Source: Vulcanococcus sp. Clear-D1
Lineage (GTDB): Bacteria > Cyanobacteriota > Cyanobacteriia > PCC-6307 > Cyanobiaceae
Direction of reading: 5' to 3'
DNA: 64,000 nucleotides
Assembly (NCBI RefSeq): GCF_014654725.1
Contig: NZ_JACVZV010000018.1
Span: 62,001-126,000, forward strand
Below, one piece after another: positions 61,682 to 64,000 of the stretch; positions within the stretch are counted from its first letter, which is position 1, and every line of letters starts with the position of its first letter. Below the pieces are notes generated by a model, which was given only the letters and a program-made list of their open reading frames with translations, did not search any database and was not told the origin of the DNA. Both the position numbers and the translations under genes were made by a program.

Positions 61682-63328
61682 TCACCGGCTCACCAGCAGC
61701 GGCGTCACCACCGGCTGGATGCCCTGAGCCTTCCAGTAGCGGCCCTCCAGCCAGAGGGCGCCGTGGCAGAAGGCATCCACCAGGTCCTTGCTTCCCTTCG
61801 GGAAGCGGATGGCTTCTTCCACCAGCGGCTGGGCGCGGTGGTGGAAGCGGATCTGACCCGCCTCCACCAGGGGTGCGACAGCATGGGCACGGGTTTCCTT
61901 GCTGCCCCGGGCGGTGATCGGCAGCATCCCCGGCACGCGGCGCCTGAGCGTCTGCAGCACGGCCGGGCCGTTGGCCGCGTCCTCGATCAGGACGGCATGG
62001 GGGCGCAGGCCCTGCTGCTCGAGGGCCTCCATGCAGCCCAGCAGGAAGCGGATCACCTCCGGCAGGCCAAAGCGGTGCCGGGCCGCCCACAGCACCTCGA
62101 TCTCCAGCGCCGCCTGGGGCATGGGCCCCTGAGATTCACCCGATCGGGGGATGGCAGAGGGAGCCGGTGGTGCCAGCAGGCCCACCAGGCAGAAGCCGCA
62201 GTAGTCGCTCTCCGCCTCCCCCTTGAAGCTCAGGTCACACGAGAGGGCCAGCAGGGCGTAGTGACGCTGGCTGCCGTCCTCGCGGGGGAAGGGCGGCCGG
62301 ATCCACTGCCGCAGGAAGATGGATCCAGACGCCGGGCTGGGCCGCTGCTGATACAGCGCCGCCCACCAGTAGGCACCGAGGCGAGCTCTGATCTTGAGCA
62401 GTTCCGGCAGGGGGAAGCGCTCTGGACACAGCGCTTCGCCCGCCTGTCGCCAATCGGGGATCAGGGTGCAGGTGGGCGGCAGCTTGGGGCGATCGGCCGG
62501 CTCTTCGGCGATCGCCGGCAGATCGAGCACGGTCCACTGCTGCGGGGCCTCCCCCAGCTCCTGCTCGTACAACCAGCCGATCACGTCCTGGTGGTCCCAG
62601 CGGGTGAGCACGACCACCTGGGCCGAGAGGTTCGGCTGCTCGGTGCCGTCAGGACCCAGCACCGTCGACGGTTCGGCGCGGGTGAGCCACACCGAGCGCA
62701 GCCAGTCGATCAGCTTCTGCCGCAGCGCAGGGGATGCTGCATCACCCGGGCCCTTGTAGGGGTCGTCGATGATTCCCAGGCTGTAGCCCTTTCCCGTGAA
62801 CGGGCCATCCACACCAGCAGCGATGCAGCCACCCCGCTGCCGCGTCAGCCAGTTCCCCACGGCCGCCGAATCTCTGGCGAGCAGATGGCCCGTCACCCGG
62901 TAGAAGTGGCGGGCTTCTCTGGAGTGGGCGTAGGCCAGCTCAGCTGAGTACGAGGCGATCGCCGCAAACAGATGCGGGTAGCGCTGCAGGAAGTAGGCCG
63001 GAAACAGCTTGGAGACCAGGAGCGATTTCCCCAGGCGCGGCGGACAGGTGACGATCAACCGGCTCAGCTGGCCATCGGCCACCTGCTGGAGCAGGTCAAT
63101 CAGCACCTCAGCCCAGCGGTGGAAGCCATAGCGGGGATAGGCCTCAGCGATGAAGCTCCGCAGGCTCAGCGGTTCCGCCTGGATTGGAGTGATGCTGGCC
63201 GGCAGGTGAAGCAGGCCGCCGTCGCCCCAGGGGTCCAGCTCAGGCAACAGCAGGCCGCCCCCCTCGTATGAGGAGGCTTCGGGTTGGAGAACCGTTGGCA
63301 CTGCCGCTGTGGTCGTCACCGTTCTCAT
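61682..63328 (-). CDS. terL: Terminase large subunit
   Basis: A 548-residue TerL. The packaging ATPase has Walker A PPRLGKSLL (residues 96-104) and Walker B YSLGIIDDPYK (about 182-192), and a coupling motif in VVVLTRWDHQD. The RNase H-like nuclease domain is recognised by SCDLSFKGEAESDYCG, LIEDAANGPAVL and SKDLVDAFCHGA, which hold the acidic residues. It cuts and pumps DNA into capsids. Its start overlaps the small subunit stop (ATGA). The motor appears intact. Confidence 0.92.
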   Translation of the reverse strand: MRTVTTTAAVPTVLQPEASSYEGGGLLLPELDPWGDGGLLHLPASITPIQAEPLSLRSFIAEAYPRYGFHRWAEVLIDLLQQVADGQLSRLIVTCPPRLGKSLLVSKLFPAYFLQRYPHLFAAIASYSAELAYAHSREARHFYRVTGHLLARDSAAVGNWLTRQRGGCIAAGVDGPFTGKGYSLGIIDDPYKGPGDAASPALRQKLIDWLRSVWLTRAEPSTVLGPDGTEQPNLSAQVVVLTRWDHQDVIGWLYEQELGEAPQQWTVLDLPAIAEEPADRPKLPPTCTLIPDWRQAGEALCPERFPLPELLKIRARLGAYWWAALYQQRPSPASGSIFLRQWIRPPFPREDGSQRHYALLALSCDLSFKGEAESDYCGFCLVGLLAPPAPSAIPRSGESQGPMPQAALEIEVLWAARHRFGLPEVIRFLLGCMEALEQQGLRPHAVLIEDAANGPAVLQTLRRRVPGMLPITARGSKETRAHAVAPLVEAGQIRFHHRAQPLVEEAIRFPKGSKDLVDAFCHGALWLEGRYWKAQGIQPVVTPLLVSR

Positions 63329-63846
63329 GCCCGGGGCTCCGGCGGCTTGATGGGGGCCCGCAGCAGCCCGCCGATCTCGGCGATCACCCGGAAGGCGCCG
63401 ACGGCGGCATTGAACTGGCCCGCGTCCATCGCCCGCCGGGCGCAGTCGTTGAGGGCAAAGATCTGCTCGGCCTGGTGGCGGCGCCGGTCGGTGATCAGCT
63501 CCTCCACCATTCGCTCGCGGGCGAGGTTGAGGTAGCGGTTGACCGTCTGGGTGTTGTGGATTCCCCAGTTCTCACGAGCATTTTCAATGATCTGCACCAG
63601 AGGTAGGCGCTGAGCCACCCAGAGCTGTGCCTGAGCAATGCGCCGTTCCACCTCCAGCCGCGAGGGCCTGGGAGTGAGTTGAACCGCCACACCCTTGGGG
63701 CGACGCGGTGGATTGGCATGGCCGATTGGCCTGGCCGGATCAGTGGGCTGGTACAGCGGCTGGCCGTTGTCGTCCTCCGCGCTGGCCGCAGCGCGCAGCT
63801 CCTCCACTGGATCAGCGGGAGGCAGGGCGTGGGCACGCTGCGGCAT
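63325..63846 (-). CDS. terS: Terminase small subunit-like protein
   Basis: A 173-residue protein. A disordered Pro-rich N-terminus (about 60 residues) precedes a helical region with a probable helix-turn-helix (VERRIAQAQLWVAQRLPLVQ, then NWGIHNTQTVNRYLNLARER) and a C-terminal oligomerisation helix. Position directly before terL, with a four-base overlap, identifies it as the DNA-recognising small terminase. Confidence 0.77.
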   Translation of the reverse strand: MPQRAHALPPADPVEELRAAASAEDDNGQPLYQPTDPARPIGHANPPRRPKGVAVQLTPRPSRLEVERRIAQAQLWVAQRLPLVQIIENARENWGIHNTQTVNRYLNLARERMVEELITDRRRHQAEQIFALNDCARRAMDAGQFNAAVGAFRVIAEIGGLLRAPIKPPEPRA

Positions 63847-63850
63847 CGGC

Positions 63851-64000
63851 TCAGAACGGCTGGTCCTGCGCCTTCGGGGGGCGGATGGTCCAGAAGGGCT
63901 TGCCGCGCTTCTCGGTGGCGCTGCCCTGCTGGATGGCGCTTTCCTTGGCGGACTTGAGCTGCTGCTCGATCTGCTGGACGGCCGCCGGGAACTCGTAGCT
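63851..64000 (-). CDS. C-terminal end of a gene running off the window
   Basis: The last 49 codons of a minus-strand gene, ending in RGKPFWTIRPPKAQDQPF and a TGA five bases before the terS start. The visible part is a charged helix (VQQIEQQLKSAKESAIQQG) and a basic tail. Probably another early member of the packaging operon. Not identifiable from this end. Confidence 0.45.
   Translation of the reverse strand, partial: SYEFPAAVQQIEQQLKSAKESAIQQGSATEKRGKPFWTIRPPKAQDQPF

Noticed and set aside
61674-62090. An N-terminal extension of the sigma-like gene into the terminase gene.
   Set aside because: The extension reads as Gly/Pro/Arg-rich shadow of terL; the ATG just after the terL stop is far more likely.
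42000-64000. Insertion sequences or CRISPR arrays that could explain the repeats.
   Set aside because: No transposase motif, no terminal inverted repeats with target duplications and no regularly spaced repeats were seen; the repeats are leaders before genes or propeller blades.

Overview
The left third of the window (1 to about 22.2 kb) is core chromosome of a GC-rich marine or freshwater picocyanobacterium (Synechococcus/Cyanobium type). The main evidence is gene order: grpE-dnaJ-tusA-like-rsgA, ybaB, murB-murC, gap2, thiL-cyclophilin, efp-accB, pdxA is the order known from Synechococcus and Prochlorococcus genomes, here preceded by the type IV pilus genes pilB-pilT-pilC. A VapBC-type toxin-antitoxin pair sits at the left edge. 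From about 16.4 to 22.2 kb there are smaller clade-typical genes: an epimerase, an HNH nuclease, a SNF2-type helicase, two secreted proteins (one lipoprotein apparently starting at ATT), an AbrB-like membrane protein and several very small proteins.

At 22,275-22,318 the minus strand carries the 3' part of a tRNA-Gly(CCC) gene (anticodon loop, T arm, 3' acceptor strand) without its 5' half. This looks like one attachment end of an integrated element. Everything to its right, up to the window edge, reads as accessory DNA. No integrase and no intact tRNA-Gly were seen, so the other end probably lies beyond 64 kb.

The island is a mosaic. (1) 23.0-25.3 kb: a SLOG-fold protein, a Gp157-like phage protein and a Rad52-type annealing protein, i.e. 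a phage-like recombination module. (2) 26.1-28.7 kb: small cassettes, then a coupled two-gene unit with a DUF6932-type protein. (3) 29.2-39.6 kb: a tightly packed operon with a DUF499 ATPase, a small partner, a one-helix membrane protein, a DUF1156 Zn-ribbon adenine methyltransferase and a PLD-SNF2 helicase. This is a DISARM-related predicted phage-defence system, followed by an AT-rich KAP P-loop NTPase. (4) 42-64 kb: a phage-type virion module, mostly on the minus strand, in the order small terminase, large terminase, sigma-like protein, portal, head proteins, LysM protein, scaffold, major capsid protein, connector-type proteins, fibre proteins and a seven-repeat propeller protein. Small plus-strand cassettes are interleaved, including a lysis-like pair (L,D-transpeptidase fold plus a two-helix membrane protein).

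The most promising candidate for an undescribed system is the AT-rich four-gene block at 56.8-60.9 kb, lying inside the virion operon between terminase/sigma and portal. It has a P-loop GTPase-like protein and two unknown partners in one tight minus-strand operon, and a divergent protein with an HNH-like centre and a hydrophobic C-terminus. Its base composition and position mark it as cargo, and its architecture (NTPase switch, partners, membrane nuclease) resembles defence or conflict systems. A second recurring feature is a set of GC-rich leaders (a shared 15-16-base motif, and a separate 105-base repeat), each in front of a small plus-strand gene, most of them followed by a hairpin. No tape-measure or tail-tube gene is visible, so the element may be a defective prophage or a capsid-bearing satellite comparable to tycheposons.
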